64,000 bases of DNA from positions 13,418 to 77,417 of the forward strand of contig NZ_KZ672955.1 of assembly GCF_002954775.1 (NCBI RefSeq), given 5' to 3'. The notes below the pieces were generated by a model. It was not told the DNA's origin. It worked only from the letters and a program-made list of their open reading frames with translations, and did not search any database. The position numbers and the translations under genes were made by a program. Positions 8,141-16,440 of the stretch are shown piece after piece; the stretch's first letter is position 1; every line of letters starts with the position of its first letter. The DNA is from Streptomyces geranii (lineage in GTDB: Bacteria; Actinomycetota; Actinomycetes; Streptomycetales; Streptomycetaceae).

Positions 8141-8518
8141 ATGCCCCGCTCGCTCGACGGTCTCGTCCTCGCCCCGGTCGAAGACCAGGCCCCGGGCCAG
8201 GTCGGCACCAGCACCCGGTTCGCCTACCACGAGAAGGACGGCGAGATCTGGGCCGAGTACGCGGGCGGCGACGTCGTCCGCGGACATCTCGTGGGTACGC
8301 GGGAGGGTGACCGGCTCGACTTCCGGTACGTGCAGTTGAAGCGGGACGGCACGACGTCCTCGGGCCACTGCGTCTCCGAGGTGACCGAACTGCCCGACGG
8401 GCGGCTGCGGTTGGCGGAGACCTGGGAGTGGGAGTCGCAGCCGGGCAGCGGCACGAGCGTGGTGGAGCAGGTCGGGCAGCGGGTGTGCAACAGGTCACGG
8501 ACCGCGCCCACTGACTGA
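8141..8518 (+). CDS. Small protein of the family often mislabelled N-acetylglutamate synthase
   Basis: This 125-residue protein has the pattern EYAGGDVVRGHLVG, DFRYVQL, GHCVSEV, LPDGRLRL and ETWEWESGSGTSVVEQ. I recognise it as a widespread small beta-rich family that databases often call 'n-acetylglutamate synthase' without experimental support. It has no GNAT motifs, so I give it no enzymatic role. The ATG follows AAGGGAG (8125-8131), which decides the start over in-frame codons inside the MITE-like element. Its stop overlaps the 17-bp operator-like repeat in front of the next gene. Confidence 0.8.
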   Translation: MPRSLDGLVLAPVEDQAPGQVGTSTRFAYHEKDGEIWAEYAGGDVVRGHLVGTREGDRLDFRYVQLKRDGTTSSGHCVSEVTELPDGRLRLAETWEWESQPGSGTSVVEQVGQRVCNRSRTAPTD

Positions 8519-8530
8519 CAATTTGTCAGT
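8514..8530. promoter_or_regulatory. 17-bp inverted repeat at the flavoprotein promoter
   Basis: ACTGACA-ATT-TGTCAGT is a perfect 7-bp inverted repeat, just upstream of the -10 box of the next gene. It overlaps the stop codon of the upstream gene. The size and position fit the operator of a dimeric repressor such as TetR or MarR; which one is unknown. Confidence 0.5.
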
Positions 8531-8534
8531 TGTC

Positions 8535-8540
8535 TATGGT
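8535..8540 (+). promoter_or_regulatory. -10 box TATGGT, leaderless promoter
   Basis: TATGGT ends 6 nt before the GTG at 8547, so transcription probably begins at the start codon. The inverted repeat at 8514-8530 would block the polymerase here. Confidence 0.5.
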
Positions 8541-8546
8541 GATCGG

Positions 8547-9785
8547 GTGAGCGAGCAGACGCAGGCGCAGGACACGCGCGGTGTGCCGCAGCCGCGGCGC
8601 GTGGTCGTCGTGGGCGCGGGCATGGCCGGGGTGCAGACCGCGGTCGCCCTCCGCGAGCAGGGGTTCACCGGCTCCGTCACCCTGATCGGCGCCGAACCCC
8701 ATCAGCCGTACGACCGCCCCCCGTTGTCCAAGGCCGTGCTGCTCGGCAAGGCGGAGGGCTCCGCCTTCGACGTCGACTTCGAGGCCCTCGGCATCGAACT
8801 GCTGCTCGGACGCGAGGTGTTGGGCGTCCACCCCGGCCGGCACGAGCTGGACACCGCCGAGGGGCCCGTCCCGTACGACGCCCTGGTCCTCGCCACCGGC
8901 GCCGAACCGGTCCGGCTGCCCGGCACCGACGGCGTACCCGGGGTGCATCTGCTGCGCACCCTGGACGACGCCGAACGGCTGCGGCCCGTCCTCGCCCGCC
9001 AGCACGACATCGTGGTCGTCGGGGCCGGCTGGATCGGCGCCGAGTTCGCCACCGCCGCGCGCGAGGCGGGCTGCGCGGTCACCGTCGTCGAGGCCGCCGA
9101 CCGGCCGCTCGCGGGCGCCCTGCCCGCCGAGGTGGCCGCGCCGATGGCCGCCTGGTACGCCGACAGCGGCGCCTCCCTGCGCACCCACGCGCGCGTGGCC
9201 CGCGTCGAGCCCGGCGCCGTGGTGCTCGACGACGGCACCCGGCTGCCCGCGGGCGCCGTCGTCGTCGGCATCGGGGCCCGCCCGGCCACCGCCTGGCTCA
9301 CGGGCTCGGGGATCACCCTGGGCGAGTACCGGGAGGTCGTCGCCGACGACCACCTGCGCAGCACCGCCGAGGACGTGTACGCGGTCGGCGACTGCGCCTC
9401 CTTCCCTTCGGGAAGGTACGGCCGGCGCCTGCTGGTCCACCACTGGGACAACGCCCTCCAGGGGCCCCGCACGGTCGCCGCGAACATCATCGGGGAGTCC
9501 CCGGCGGTCTACGACCCGGTCCCGTACTTCTGGTCGGAGCAGTTCGGCCGCTTCGTCCAGTACGTCGGCCACCACGGCTCGGCCGACACCACCCTGTGGC
9601 GCGGCGACCCGTCAGGACCCGCCTGGACGGTCTGCTGGCTGCGCGAGGGCCGCCTGATCGCCCTGCTGGCCGTGGGCCGCCCCCGGGACCTGGCACAGGG
9701 CCGCAGGCTGATCGAGGCGGGCACTCTCATGGACGCCGAGGGGCTGACGGACCCCTCCCGGCCGATGAAAGCGGCCACCGCCTAG
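8547..9785 (+). CDS. FAD-dependent oxidoreductase, ferredoxin reductase-like
   Basis: This 412-residue protein has the two-nucleotide fold of the ferredoxin/rubredoxin reductases: an FAD site VVVGAGMAGVQTA at the N-terminus, the redox-active-loop region YDRPPLSK, an NAD(P)H site VVVGAGWIGAEFA, and the C-terminal flavin motif VYAVGDCASF. It likely passes electrons from NAD(P)H to a ferredoxin, for example for a P450 or oxygenase elsewhere; no partner ferredoxin is adjacent. I chose GTG at 8547 from the leaderless -10 box; a TTG at 8523 would lie inside the operator. Control by a repressor at 8514-8530 is likely. Confidence 0.88.
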   Translation: MSEQTQAQDTRGVPQPRRVVVVGAGMAGVQTAVALREQGFTGSVTLIGAEPHQPYDRPPLSKAVLLGKAEGSAFDVDFEALGIELLLGREVLGVHPGRHELDTAEGPVPYDALVLATGAEPVRLPGTDGVPGVHLLRTLDDAERLRPVLARQHDIVVVGAGWIGAEFATAAREAGCAVTVVEAADRPLAGALPAEVAAPMAAWYADSGASLRTHARVARVEPGAVVLDDGTRLPAGAVVVGIGARPATAWLTGSGITLGEYREVVADDHLRSTAEDVYAVGDCASFPSGRYGRRLLVHHWDNALQGPRTVAANIIGESPAVYDPVPYFWSEQFGRFVQYVGHHGSADTTLWRGDPSGPAWTVCWLREGRLIALLAVGRPRDLAQGRRLIEAGTLMDAEGLTDPSRPMKAATA

Positions 9786-9870
9786 CCGGACAGGCCCCGG
9801 CGCCACCGCGACACCGCAGGTCGGAGGGGTCCGGCTTCCGACTGTCAGTGCGGGATGGCAGGCTTGTCCC

Positions 9871-10242
9871 GTGACCGAGATTGACGCAAAGATCGATGCT
9901 CTCGTCCCTGCCTGGCTCACGCTGCCCGACATCGCGGAAATCCTCGACATCGAGGTGACACGCGTCCGGCAGCTGGTCAAGGAGGGCCAAGTGATCGCCG
10001 TACGCCGTGGTGAGAACCGCGCGCTGCACGTCCCCGCCGCCTTCCTCGACGGGGTCGAGAAGAAGGTCGTCAAGGGCCTCACCGGCACCCTGACGCTCCT
10101 GCGGGACGACGGCTTCTCCGACGAGGAGATGCTGGAGTGGCTCTTCACTCCCGACCCCAGCCTGCCCGGCACCCCCGCGCAGGCCCTCAGCGAGAATCGC
10201 GGCACGGAGGTGAAGCGCCGCGCCCAGGCGCTCGCCGTCTGA
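9871..10242 (+). CDS. Rv2175c family DNA-binding protein
   Basis: This 123-residue protein has an N-terminal helix-turn-helix ([31 protein letters not shown]) and the conserved C-terminal region of the Rv2175c family, including [13 protein letters not shown]. In M. tuberculosis the homologue is a DNA-binding protein and a substrate of the Ser/Thr kinase PknL encoded next to it. Here a PASTA kinase lies 4.4 kb away on the opposite strand, so a kinase link is possible but is inference. The GTG start has no clear ribosome site and may be leaderless. Confidence 0.9.
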   Translation: MTEIDAKIDALVPAWLTLPDIAEILDIEVTRVRQLVKEGQVIAVRRGENRALHVPAAFLDGVEKKVVKGLTGTLTLLRDDGFSDEEMLEWLFTPDPSLPGTPAQALSENRGTEVKRRAQALAV

Positions 10243-10258
10243 CCCTGACCAGCCGTTC

Positions 10259-10283
10259 GGCACGCGGACGCGGTCCGCGTGCC
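10259..10283. terminator. Hairpin downstream of the Rv2175c-like gene
   Basis: A perfect 10-bp stem (GGCACGCGGA with TCCGCGTGCC) closes a 5-nt loop, 16 bp past the stop codon. It fits a factor-independent terminator of the streptomycete type without a U tract. Confidence 0.6.
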
Positions 10284-10295
10284 GCCACACAGAGG

Positions 10296-10326
10296 CGCGC
10301 CCGGGGGAGGAAGACCCCGGGGCGCG
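10296..10326 (+). promoter_or_regulatory. Second hairpin in the thiE leader
   Basis: CGCGCCCGGGG pairs with CCCCGGGGCGCG, with one bulged base, about 20 nt before the thiE ATG. The function is unclear: it may be a second terminator or a leader structure affecting thiE. There is no TPP aptamer here, unlike upstream of thiO. Confidence 0.4.
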
Positions 10327-10345
10327 TCCATGGGGGGACACCCGT

Positions 10346-11035
10346 ATGCCCGAGACGACCGACACCGTGCCCGGCGCGACCGCCGACCCCGGCACCGCCG
10401 CCAGGGCCCGGCTGGCCGACGCCCGGGTGTACCTCTGCACCGACGCCCGCCGGCGCCAGGGCGACCTCGCCGAGTTCCTGGACACCGTCCTGGCCGCCGG
10501 GGTCGACATCGTGCAACTGCGCGACAAGGGCATGGAGGCCGCCGAGGAACTGGACCACCTCCAGGTCTTCGCCGACGCCTGCGCCCGGCACGGCAGGCTC
10601 CTCGCGGTGAACGACCGCGCGGACGTCGCCCACGCCGCGCGTGCCGGCGTACTGCACCTCGGCCAGGGCGACCTGCCCGTCCCGGCGGCCCGCGCGATCC
10701 TCGGCGAGGACGTCCTCATCGGGCGCTCCACGCACGCCGAGTCCGAGGCCGCCGCAGCCGCCGTCCAGGAGGGCGTCGACTACTTCTGCACGGGCCCCTG
10801 CTGGCCCACCCCCACCAAGCCGGGCCGCCACGCCCCCGGCCTCGGCCTGGTCCGGTACACCGCCGGGCTCGCCACCGGCCGCCCCTGGTTCGCCATCGGC
10901 GGCATCGACCTGGGCAACCTCGACGAGGTGCTGGACGCGGGCGCCCGCCGGGTCGTCGTCGTACGGGCGATCACCGAGGCGGACGACCCGGGCGCGGCGG
11001 CGAAGGAGTTCGCCGAGCGGCTGCGTTCGGCGTAG
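10346..11035 (+). CDS. thiE: Thiamine phosphate synthase
   Basis: This 229-residue TIM-barrel protein joins HMP pyrophosphate with thiazole phosphate to give thiamine phosphate. Family motifs are present: [47 protein letters not shown] and FAIGGID. The ATG at 10346 follows a GGGGGG run at 10332-10337. It is divergent from thiOSG and 2.5 kb away, next to the unrelated metF. No thi-box precedes it. Confidence 0.96.
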   Translation: MPETTDTVPGATADPGTAARARLADARVYLCTDARRRQGDLAEFLDTVLAAGVDIVQLRDKGMEAAEELDHLQVFADACARHGRLLAVNDRADVAHAARAGVLHLGQGDLPVPAARAILGEDVLIGRSTHAESEAAAAAVQEGVDYFCTGPCWPTPTKPGRHAPGLGLVRYTAGLATGRPWFAIGGIDLGNLDEVLDAGARRVVVVRAITEADDPGAAAKEFAERLRSA

Positions 11036-11105
11036 GGGTTCGTCGCGCGGGTGTCCGAGGCGTGGACAACAAGCCGACAATCCGGGGCAAATTCTCGCCA
11101 TCCGG

Positions 11106-11135
11106 TTGGGGTGACCGGCGGCCCCTGACTAACCT
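11106..11135 (+). promoter_or_regulatory. metF promoter, leaderless
   Basis: TTGGGG (11106-11111) and TAACCT (11130-11135) are separated by 18 bp. The -10 box ends 6 nt before the metF ATG, so the transcript probably begins at the start codon. Confidence 0.6.
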
Positions 11136-11141
11136 GCGGGT

Positions 11142-12065
11142 ATGGCCCTCGGAACCGCGTCCACCAGAACCGATCACGCGCGCACTGTGCGTGACATGCT
11201 CGCCTCCGGCAAGACCGTGTACTCCTTCGAGTTCTCGGCGCCCAGAACCCCCAAGGGCGAGCGGAACCTGTGGAACGCGCTCAGGAGGGTCGAGGCGGTC
11301 GCCCCGGACTTCGTGTCCGTGACGTACGGCGCGGGCGGGTCCACGCGCGCGGGGACCGTCAAGGAGACCCAGCAGATCGTCTCCGACACGACCCTCACCC
11401 CGGTCGCCCACCTCACCGCGGTCGACCACTCCATCGCCGAACTGCGCAACATCATCGGCCAGTACGCCGACGCGGGCATCCGCAACATCCTGGCCGTGCG
11501 CGGCGACCCGCCCGGCGACCCGATGGGTGAGTGGGTACCGCACCCGAGCGGTCTGACGTACGCGGCCGAACTGGTGCGCCTCATCAAGGAGTCGGGCGAC
11601 TTCTGCGTAGGCGTCGCGGCCTTCCCGGAGACCCACCCGCGCTCCCCGGACCGCGAGACGGACGTCACGCACTTCGTCGACAAGTGCCGGGCCGGCGCGG
11701 ACTACGCGATCACCCAGATGTTCTTCCACCCGGAGTCCTATCTGCGGCTGCGTGACGCGGTCGCGGCGGCGGGTTGTCCGACCCCCGTCATCCCCGAGGT
11801 CATGCCCGTGACCAGCGTGCGGATGCTGGAGCGATTGCCGCAGCTCAGCAACGCGGCCATCCCCCCGGCGCTGAAAGAGCGCATCCTCACAGCCAAAGAC
11901 GACGCGGCGGCTGTACGCTCCATTGGCATCGAGTTCGCCACGGAGTTCTGCGCGCGGCTGCTGGCCGAGGGAATCCCCGGCCTGCACTTCATTACGCTGA
12001 ACAACTCCACGGCATCGCTGGAAATCTACGAGAACCTGGGTCTGCACCACCCACAGCGGGCCTAG
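11142..12065 (+). CDS. metF: 5,10-Methylenetetrahydrofolate reductase
   Basis: This 307-residue FAD-binding TIM barrel reduces methylenetetrahydrofolate to 5-methyltetrahydrofolate, the methyl donor for methionine synthesis. Family motifs include the N-terminal SFEFSAPRT with the catalytic Glu region, [22 protein letters not shown] and FFHPESY. Length and start agree with the family; the ATG at 11142 sits 6 nt after TAACCT. No SAM or cobalamin riboswitch is seen. Confidence 0.96.
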   Translation: MALGTASTRTDHARTVRDMLASGKTVYSFEFSAPRTPKGERNLWNALRRVEAVAPDFVSVTYGAGGSTRAGTVKETQQIVSDTTLTPVAHLTAVDHSIAELRNIIGQYADAGIRNILAVRGDPPGDPMGEWVPHPSGLTYAAELVRLIKESGDFCVGVAAFPETHPRSPDRETDVTHFVDKCRAGADYAITQMFFHPESYLRLRDAVAAAGCPTPVIPEVMPVTSVRMLERLPQLSNAAIPPALKERILTAKDDAAAVRSIGIEFATEFCARLLAEGIPGLHFITLNNSTASLEIYENLGLHHPQRA

Positions 12066-12121
12066 ACCGGCCGCACCGGCGTACGACACACTGCGTAGCG
12101 GTCACTGGGAGAGGGGCGTAC

Positions 12122-13183
12122 ATGGGCTGGACGGTCCTCTACATCGCGTTCGGCGTCGTCGCGCTGTGGCTGCTCGGCGAAGTGCTGCTGCAGTACAAGG
12201 CGCGGCTGCGCTGGCGGCTGCTGGCCTTCGTCGGCTTCCTCGGCGTCGTCCTCGGCGTGCTCATCCCGAACGTGTTGGTCATCGGCCTGGGCGCTGCGGC
12301 CTTCGCGGTCGGCCAGACCTACGTCACCCTGTCGTTCCGCAGCGGGTTCTCGTCCGGCTGGGCCGTCGCCGGCCGCTCGGGCTTCCTCGCGCGCTTCGGC
12401 AGAGGCCGTGACGAGGCCGAGTACAAGGACCCGAGCCTTGAGGTCTCCGGCCTCGAAGCGTCCGAGGGCGCGTACGGCCAGAGCACCGGCACCGGCACGG
12501 ACTTCGTGGGCACCCCCGCCGACGGCTTCGGGCACGACGCCTACGACACCGGCGCCGGAACGTACCGGCAGGCCGAGGAGTTCGACCGCGACTACGACCG
12601 GGACGACGTCTTCACCCCGTCCCGCTCCGCCCGGCCCATGGCGGCCGACAGCACGGCCGTCTACGAACCGCAGCCCCTGCCCGACGACACCGGCTCCTAC
12701 GGCGTGTACAGCGACGCCGCCTACGCCGCGGCGACCGGCCAGGACCAGTCCTATGCGGGCGCGGGCCAGGACCAGTCGTACGCGACGGCGGCCCAGGGCG
12801 CCGACCAGAACTACGGCTACGACGGCTACACCGGCTACGACCAGCAGCAGTACGGCTACGACACCTCGGGCCAGCAGCAGTACGCCGCCTACTCCGACCC
12901 GTACATCGGCCAGGGCTACGGCGGCACCTCCTACGACGCCGGTTACGACCAGCAGCAGTACGGCCAGCAGACCTACGGCCAGGACCAGTACGGCAACGGC
13001 GGCTACGGCGAGACCCCCGCGAGCGGTGTCTGGGTCCCGCAGCAGCGCAACACCGACGACCCGCTGTACGGCGGCGAACTCCCGCCGGAGCAGCAGTACT
13101 ACCAGGACAATGGCAACGGCCAGGGCAACGGCAACGGCCAGACGCACGGGAACGGCTACGACGAGCAGCAGTACCGCTTCTAG
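12122..13183 (+). CDS. Membrane protein with long Tyr/Gln/Gly-rich tail
   Basis: This 353-residue protein begins with two hydrophobic helices (about 2-22 and 31-62). An acidic linker follows, then roughly 170 residues of low complexity rich in Tyr, Gln, Gly and Asp (repeats such as GQDQSY, YDQQQYG and YGQQTY), ending in an Asn/Gly-rich stretch and DEQQYRF. The tail is predicted to be disordered and prion-like. The ATG follows GAGAGGGG. I do not know its function; a tail on the cytoplasmic face that gathers other proteins is conceivable. Confidence 0.8.
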   Translation: MGWTVLYIAFGVVALWLLGEVLLQYKARLRWRLLAFVGFLGVVLGVLIPNVLVIGLGAAAFAVGQTYVTLSFRSGFSSGWAVAGRSGFLARFGRGRDEAEYKDPSLEVSGLEASEGAYGQSTGTGTDFVGTPADGFGHDAYDTGAGTYRQAEEFDRDYDRDDVFTPSRSARPMAADSTAVYEPQPLPDDTGSYGVYSDAAYAAATGQDQSYAGAGQDQSYATAAQGADQNYGYDGYTGYDQQQYGYDTSGQQQYAAYSDPYIGQGYGGTSYDAGYDQQQYGQQTYGQDQYGNGGYGETPASGVWVPQQRNTDDPLYGGELPPEQQYYQDNGNGQGNGNGQTHGNGYDEQQYRF

Positions 13184-13209
13184 TACCGCTTCCGCCCGGT
13201 GTCATGGGC

Positions 13210-14718
13210 TCACCGCGAGCCCATGAAGTCCGGCCCCTCCACGATCAGTCCCGCCACCAGCGCGCCCGACATGCCCGCGTGCGGCAGCCCGCCCCCGGGG
13301 TGGGACCAGCCGCCCACGCGGTACAGCCCCGGCAGTCTGGTGCTGTTGGCGGGATGCAGGAAGCCGCCGTCACCGCCGGCGAGGGACGGCGCAGGAACGC
13401 CTCCCAGGAAGGCCCCCGTCTCGTCCCCGCTCCTGCCGGGCGTCCGTATCTCCCGCCACAGGACGCGTTCGCGCAGCCCGGGGACGGCCGCACCGGCCGC
13501 GTCGGTCATCAGGTCCGCGAAGCGCTCCGGCGAGCCGTCCGCCGTCCAGTCGCCCTTGGGCGGTGCTGCCGCCGTCAGGACCACGGACTCGTGCTCCCGG
13601 TCGAGCCGAGCCGGATCGTCGGGCCGCAGCACGGTGACCGTGGGGGGCACCGGCCCGGGCCCCGCTCCGCTCACCCAGTCCAGCTCGGCCTCCCGGTCCG
13701 GAGTGTGCACGACAGTGCGATGCGCGGTACCCGCCTCGCAGCCCCCGCGCAGGGCCAGCAGCACGGTGAACCGGCCCGGCGACGGCGTCGAGGAGTCCGG
13801 CAGCACATCGCCCTCCCCGTCGAGCACGTGCTCCGTCAGCCCCTTCAGCCGTACGGGGTCCACGCCCGCGACGACATGGTCCGCCTCGGCCACCGTGCCG
13901 TCGGCCAGTTCCACCCCCGCCGCCCGGCCGTCCTTCTCGACGATGCCCGTGACCTCGGCGCCGAAGACGAACTCGACCCGCCGGTCCACGCACCGCTCGT
14001 ACACCGCGCGTGCCAACTCCCGGATGCCGCCCCGGACGTACCAGGTGCCGAAGGCGTGCTCCATGTAGGGCAGCACGGCCGCGCTCGCCGGGGTGTCCCG
14101 GGGATCGAGGCCGAACTCCAGGGCGTGGCTCTCCAGGATGGCCGTGAGGCGCGGGTCGCGCAGCTCCCAGGCGCCGATCTCGGCGAGCGTGCCGGCCCTG
14201 CGGGTGCTGCGCAGCAGCCGCTTCCGGGGCACCGCCGGGTAAGGCTCGCGTCCGCCCAGCACATGCCACTCGTCCCACAGGGGCTCCTCCAGGAGCGGTC
14301 TGCGGGTGCGGTCCCAGGCCTCGCGGGCCCGGACCAGGAAGTCGCCCCAGCGGTCGCCCGCCCCGGCCCCGAGAGCCGCGTCCAGGGCCTGGACGACGCC
14401 CGCGCGGGACGCGTTCGGCAACGAGACCGCCGTACCGTCCGGGAAGACGTGCCGCGAGGACGGGTCGACCTGGACCAGTTCGACGCACTCCTCCAGGGGC
14501 TGCTTGCCGGTCTTGACGAACAGGTCGCGGTAGACCGCGGGCAGGGTGAACAGTCCCGGACCCGTGTCGAAGGAGAAGCCGTCCCGCTCGAAGCGGCGCA
14601 CCGCCCCGCCGTACGTCTCCGCACGCTCGTACACCGCTACCCGGTGGCCCGCGACGGCCAGCCGGGCAGCGGCTGCCATCGCGCCCATCCCGGCGCCGAT
14701 CACCACCACCTGTGCCAT
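13210..14718 (-). CDS. Phytoene desaturase-family (CrtI-like) FAD oxidoreductase
   Basis: This 502-residue protein has the N-terminal FAD dinucleotide fold VVVIGAGMGAMAAAARLA and the CrtI/amine-oxidase layout, ending with a conserved flavin-contact block near GLYRVGGWSHPGGGLP. The family includes carotenoid desaturases, isomerases and uncharacterised relatives. No other carotenoid gene is adjacent, so the substrate is unknown. ATG at 14718 is chosen since TAAAGT lies 7 nt upstream on the minus strand, fitting a leaderless mRNA; the longer form to 14748 is less likely. Confidence 0.85.
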   Translation of the reverse strand: MAQVVVIGAGMGAMAAAARLAVAGHRVAVYERAETYGGAVRRFERDGFSFDTGPGLFTLPAVYRDLFVKTGKQPLEECVELVQVDPSSRHVFPDGTAVSLPNASRAGVVQALDAALGAGAGDRWGDFLVRAREAWDRTRRPLLEEPLWDEWHVLGGREPYPAVPRKRLLRSTRRAGTLAEIGAWELRDPRLTAILESHALEFGLDPRDTPASAAVLPYMEHAFGTWYVRGGIRELARAVYERCVDRRVEFVFGAEVTGIVEKDGRAAGVELADGTVAEADHVVAGVDPVRLKGLTEHVLDGEGDVLPDSSTPSPGRFTVLLALRGGCEAGTAHRTVVHTPDREAELDWVSGAGPGPVPPTVTVLRPDDPARLDREHESVVLTAAAPPKGDWTADGSPERFADLMTDAAGAAVPGLRERVLWREIRTPGRSGDETGAFLGGVPAPSLAGGDGGFLHPANSTRLPGLYRVGGWSHPGGGLPHAGMSGALVAGLIVEGPDFMGSR

Positions 14719-14728
14719 GCGAGGGACT

Positions 14729-15331
14729 TTATCCGCCCCCACTGACAAGCCGTCTCTCCTCGCGCCGCTGGGCCCGCCGGCGCAGGAACCGCCTGATCCG
14801 GGAGACCAGGAAGAACAGCAGGACGAGCCCGGCGATCAGCAGCGCGCCCGCGATCGCCGCCGCGGCCTCCGGGTGGAACATCGCGAACGTCACGAGCCCG
14901 GCGACCCCGAGATCCTCGGCGAAGCTCACGATCACGTTGCTGAAGGGCTCGGGCGAGGTGTTGACCGCCATCCGCGTCCCGGCCTTGACCGCGTGGCTGG
15001 CCAGCGCCGTCGAACCGCCGATCGCGCCCGCCGCCAGATCGGACAGCGAACCGCTCTGCCCGGCCAGCAGCGCCCCGACGACGGCCCCGGAGACCGGCCG
15101 GATCACGGTGTGTACCGCGTCCCACGCCGAGTCCACGTACGGGATCTTGTCGGCGACCGCCTCGCACAGGAACAGCACGCCCGCCGTGATGAGGACCTCG
15201 GGGCGCTGCAGCGACTCGGGGACCTCGTCCGTCAGCCCGGTCGCGCCGAAGACGCCGAGGAGGAGCACCACCGCGTACGCGTTGATGCCGCTGGCCCAGC
15301 CGCTGGTGAAGACAAGGGGGAGTACGGACAC
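14729..15331 (-). CDS. DUF4126 family membrane protein
   Basis: This 200-residue membrane protein has about five hydrophobic segments and the DUF4126 features: FTSGWASGINAYAV, ADKIPYVDSAWDAVHT, and GAIGGSTALASHAVKAGTR with the NTSPEPFSN loop. Function is unknown. A longer in-frame reading to 15565 is arginine-rich and unlike the family. GTG at 15331 follows TACCAT (plus 15339-15344) by 7 nt, fitting a leaderless start. It ends in a basic tail and lies 10 bp before the CrtI-like gene on the same strand. Confidence 0.82.
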   Translation of the reverse strand: MSVLPLVFTSGWASGINAYAVVLLLGVFGATGLTDEVPESLQRPEVLITAGVLFLCEAVADKIPYVDSAWDAVHTVIRPVSGAVVGALLAGQSGSLSDLAAGAIGGSTALASHAVKAGTRMAVNTSPEPFSNVIVSFAEDLGVAGLVTFAMFHPEAAAAIAGALLIAGLVLLFFLVSRIRRFLRRRAQRREERRLVSGGG

Positions 15332-15591
15332 GGAGGCGATGGTAACCAGTCGGCAACGACGCGTCCTGGGGGTGAGTGCGCAGTGCTGAGTACACGTACC
15401 TAGGGCGAGAGATGAGTACGCGCACGGATGGGCCGCGACCTGCGGGAACGAGAGAGTAGGGGCACGGAAAAGGGCACGGCTCCGGTACCGCCGACACGGG
15501 GCGGCGGAACGGTGCCGGTGCCCTGGACCGCTCCTTCCGCCGATCCGTCGGCGGGAGCGAGGCACCGGGGGACCCGGGGAAGCGACCGCAC
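15332..15591. other. Intergenic region without a gene
   Basis: It holds the leaderless promoter of the DUF4126 gene at its left end and a GC-rich stretch with a short CCGCCG-N8-CGGCGG hairpin near 15498. Overlapping open frames have no family resemblance. I see no gene. Confidence 0.5.
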
Positions 15592-15652
15592 GGGGGTCAA
15601 CGGGGGAACACGGGGGGATACGGGGGAACGGGGAAAAGGGGGAAAACGGGGG
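15592..15652 (+). repeat. Seven G-tracts at about 10-bp spacing (G-quadruplex-prone)
   Basis: Runs of 5, 5, 6, 5, 4, 5 and 5 G begin at 15592, 15602, 15612, 15622, 15630, 15638 and 15648. They are separated by short A-rich linkers. The first four have an exact 10-bp period. The stretch could form one or two G-quadruplexes on the plus strand. It lies next to the tetR terminator hairpin. Confidence 0.7.
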
Positions 15653-15660
15653 AGCAGGAA

Positions 15661-15719
15661 GGAAGCGCCGGTTCGAGGTGGCCCGCGGGGGACGCGGCCA
15701 CAGCGGACCGGCGCTTTCC
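15661..15719. terminator. Bipartite hairpin, terminator of the tetR-like gene
   Basis: Outer arms GGAAGCGCCGGT (15661-15672) and ACCGGCGCTTTCC (15707-15719) and inner arms GTGGCC (15678-15683) and GGCCAC (15696-15701) form a long symmetrical stem-loop. It starts 48 bp past the stop of the TetR gene on the minus strand. Confidence 0.65.
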
Positions 15720-15766
15720 TGTGTGCCCCGGTCGTCCGCTGTGCCCCCCTGCCCCGCTCCGCTCGT

Positions 15767-16396
15767 TCAGCGGTTGCCGCCGACCCGCCCCTGGAGCAGC
15801 CGGGACAGGGCCGAGTGGACGTCGTCCAGGGAGCGTTCCGGCTGGAAGGCCTGCCAGTCCAGGGCGGCGACCAGGACCATGCCGACCAGGGCCGCCGCGG
15901 TCAGCGGGATGTCGATCTCGTCGCTCAGTTCGCCGCCCGCCACGCCCTCGCGCAGGACGCCCTCGACGACCGCCACCGCCTGCTGCCTGACCACCATCAG
16001 GGTGGACTGCCAGGTCCGGTTGGTGCGCCACAGCTCGGCCACGTAGAGCTGGGTGAAGGCCGGGTAGCGGCTGATGAACTCCAGCCCGGCCCGGATCATC
16101 GCGTCCAGGGCGTCGACCTTGGTGCCGCCGTCCCGTTCGGTCTTCTCCGCTGCCTCCCGAAGGGAGGCGGCGAGGAGTTCCACGCCGTGCCGCAGCAACT
16201 CCTCGAAGAGGACGGACTTGCTGGCGAAGTTGTAGTAGACCGTGCCCTTGGCGACCCCGGCCCGCTCGGCGATCTCGTCCACCGTGGTGGCGGAGAAGCC
16301 CTGTTCCGCGATGAGCGTGACGGCGGCCTCGTAGAGCTTCTGCCGGGTGGCCTCGCGGCGTGTACTGCCGCCCGACGGGGTGCTGCTGCGTTCCAT
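15767..16396 (-). CDS. TetR family transcriptional regulator
   Basis: This 209-residue protein has an N-terminal TetR helix-turn-helix (LYEAAVTLIAEQGFSATTVDEIAERAGVAKGTVYYNFASKSVLFEELL) and a C-terminal ligand and dimer domain. It lies 44 bp downstream of the YhgE/Pip gene on the same strand. It is probably the repressor that binds the 26-bp palindrome at 19353-19378 in front of the ABC gene, making this a drug- or lipid-responsive export operon. ATG at 16396. Confidence 0.92.
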   Translation of the reverse strand: MERSSTPSGGSTRREATRQKLYEAAVTLIAEQGFSATTVDEIAERAGVAKGTVYYNFASKSVLFEELLRHGVELLAASLREAAEKTERDGGTKVDALDAMIRAGLEFISRYPAFTQLYVAELWRTNRTWQSTLMVVRQQAVAVVEGVLREGVAGGELSDEIDIPLTAAALVGMVLVAALDWQAFQPERSLDDVHSALSRLLQGRVGGNR

Positions 16397-16440
16397 GGGC
16401 CTGATTCTCACAGGAACACGGGCCCCATGCTGACGAGTTG

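Noticed and set aside
14729..15565. Longer N-terminus for the DUF4126 gene
   Set aside because: The extra 78 residues are Arg/Pro/Cys-rich and unlike the family, and a leaderless promoter marks the GTG at 15331.
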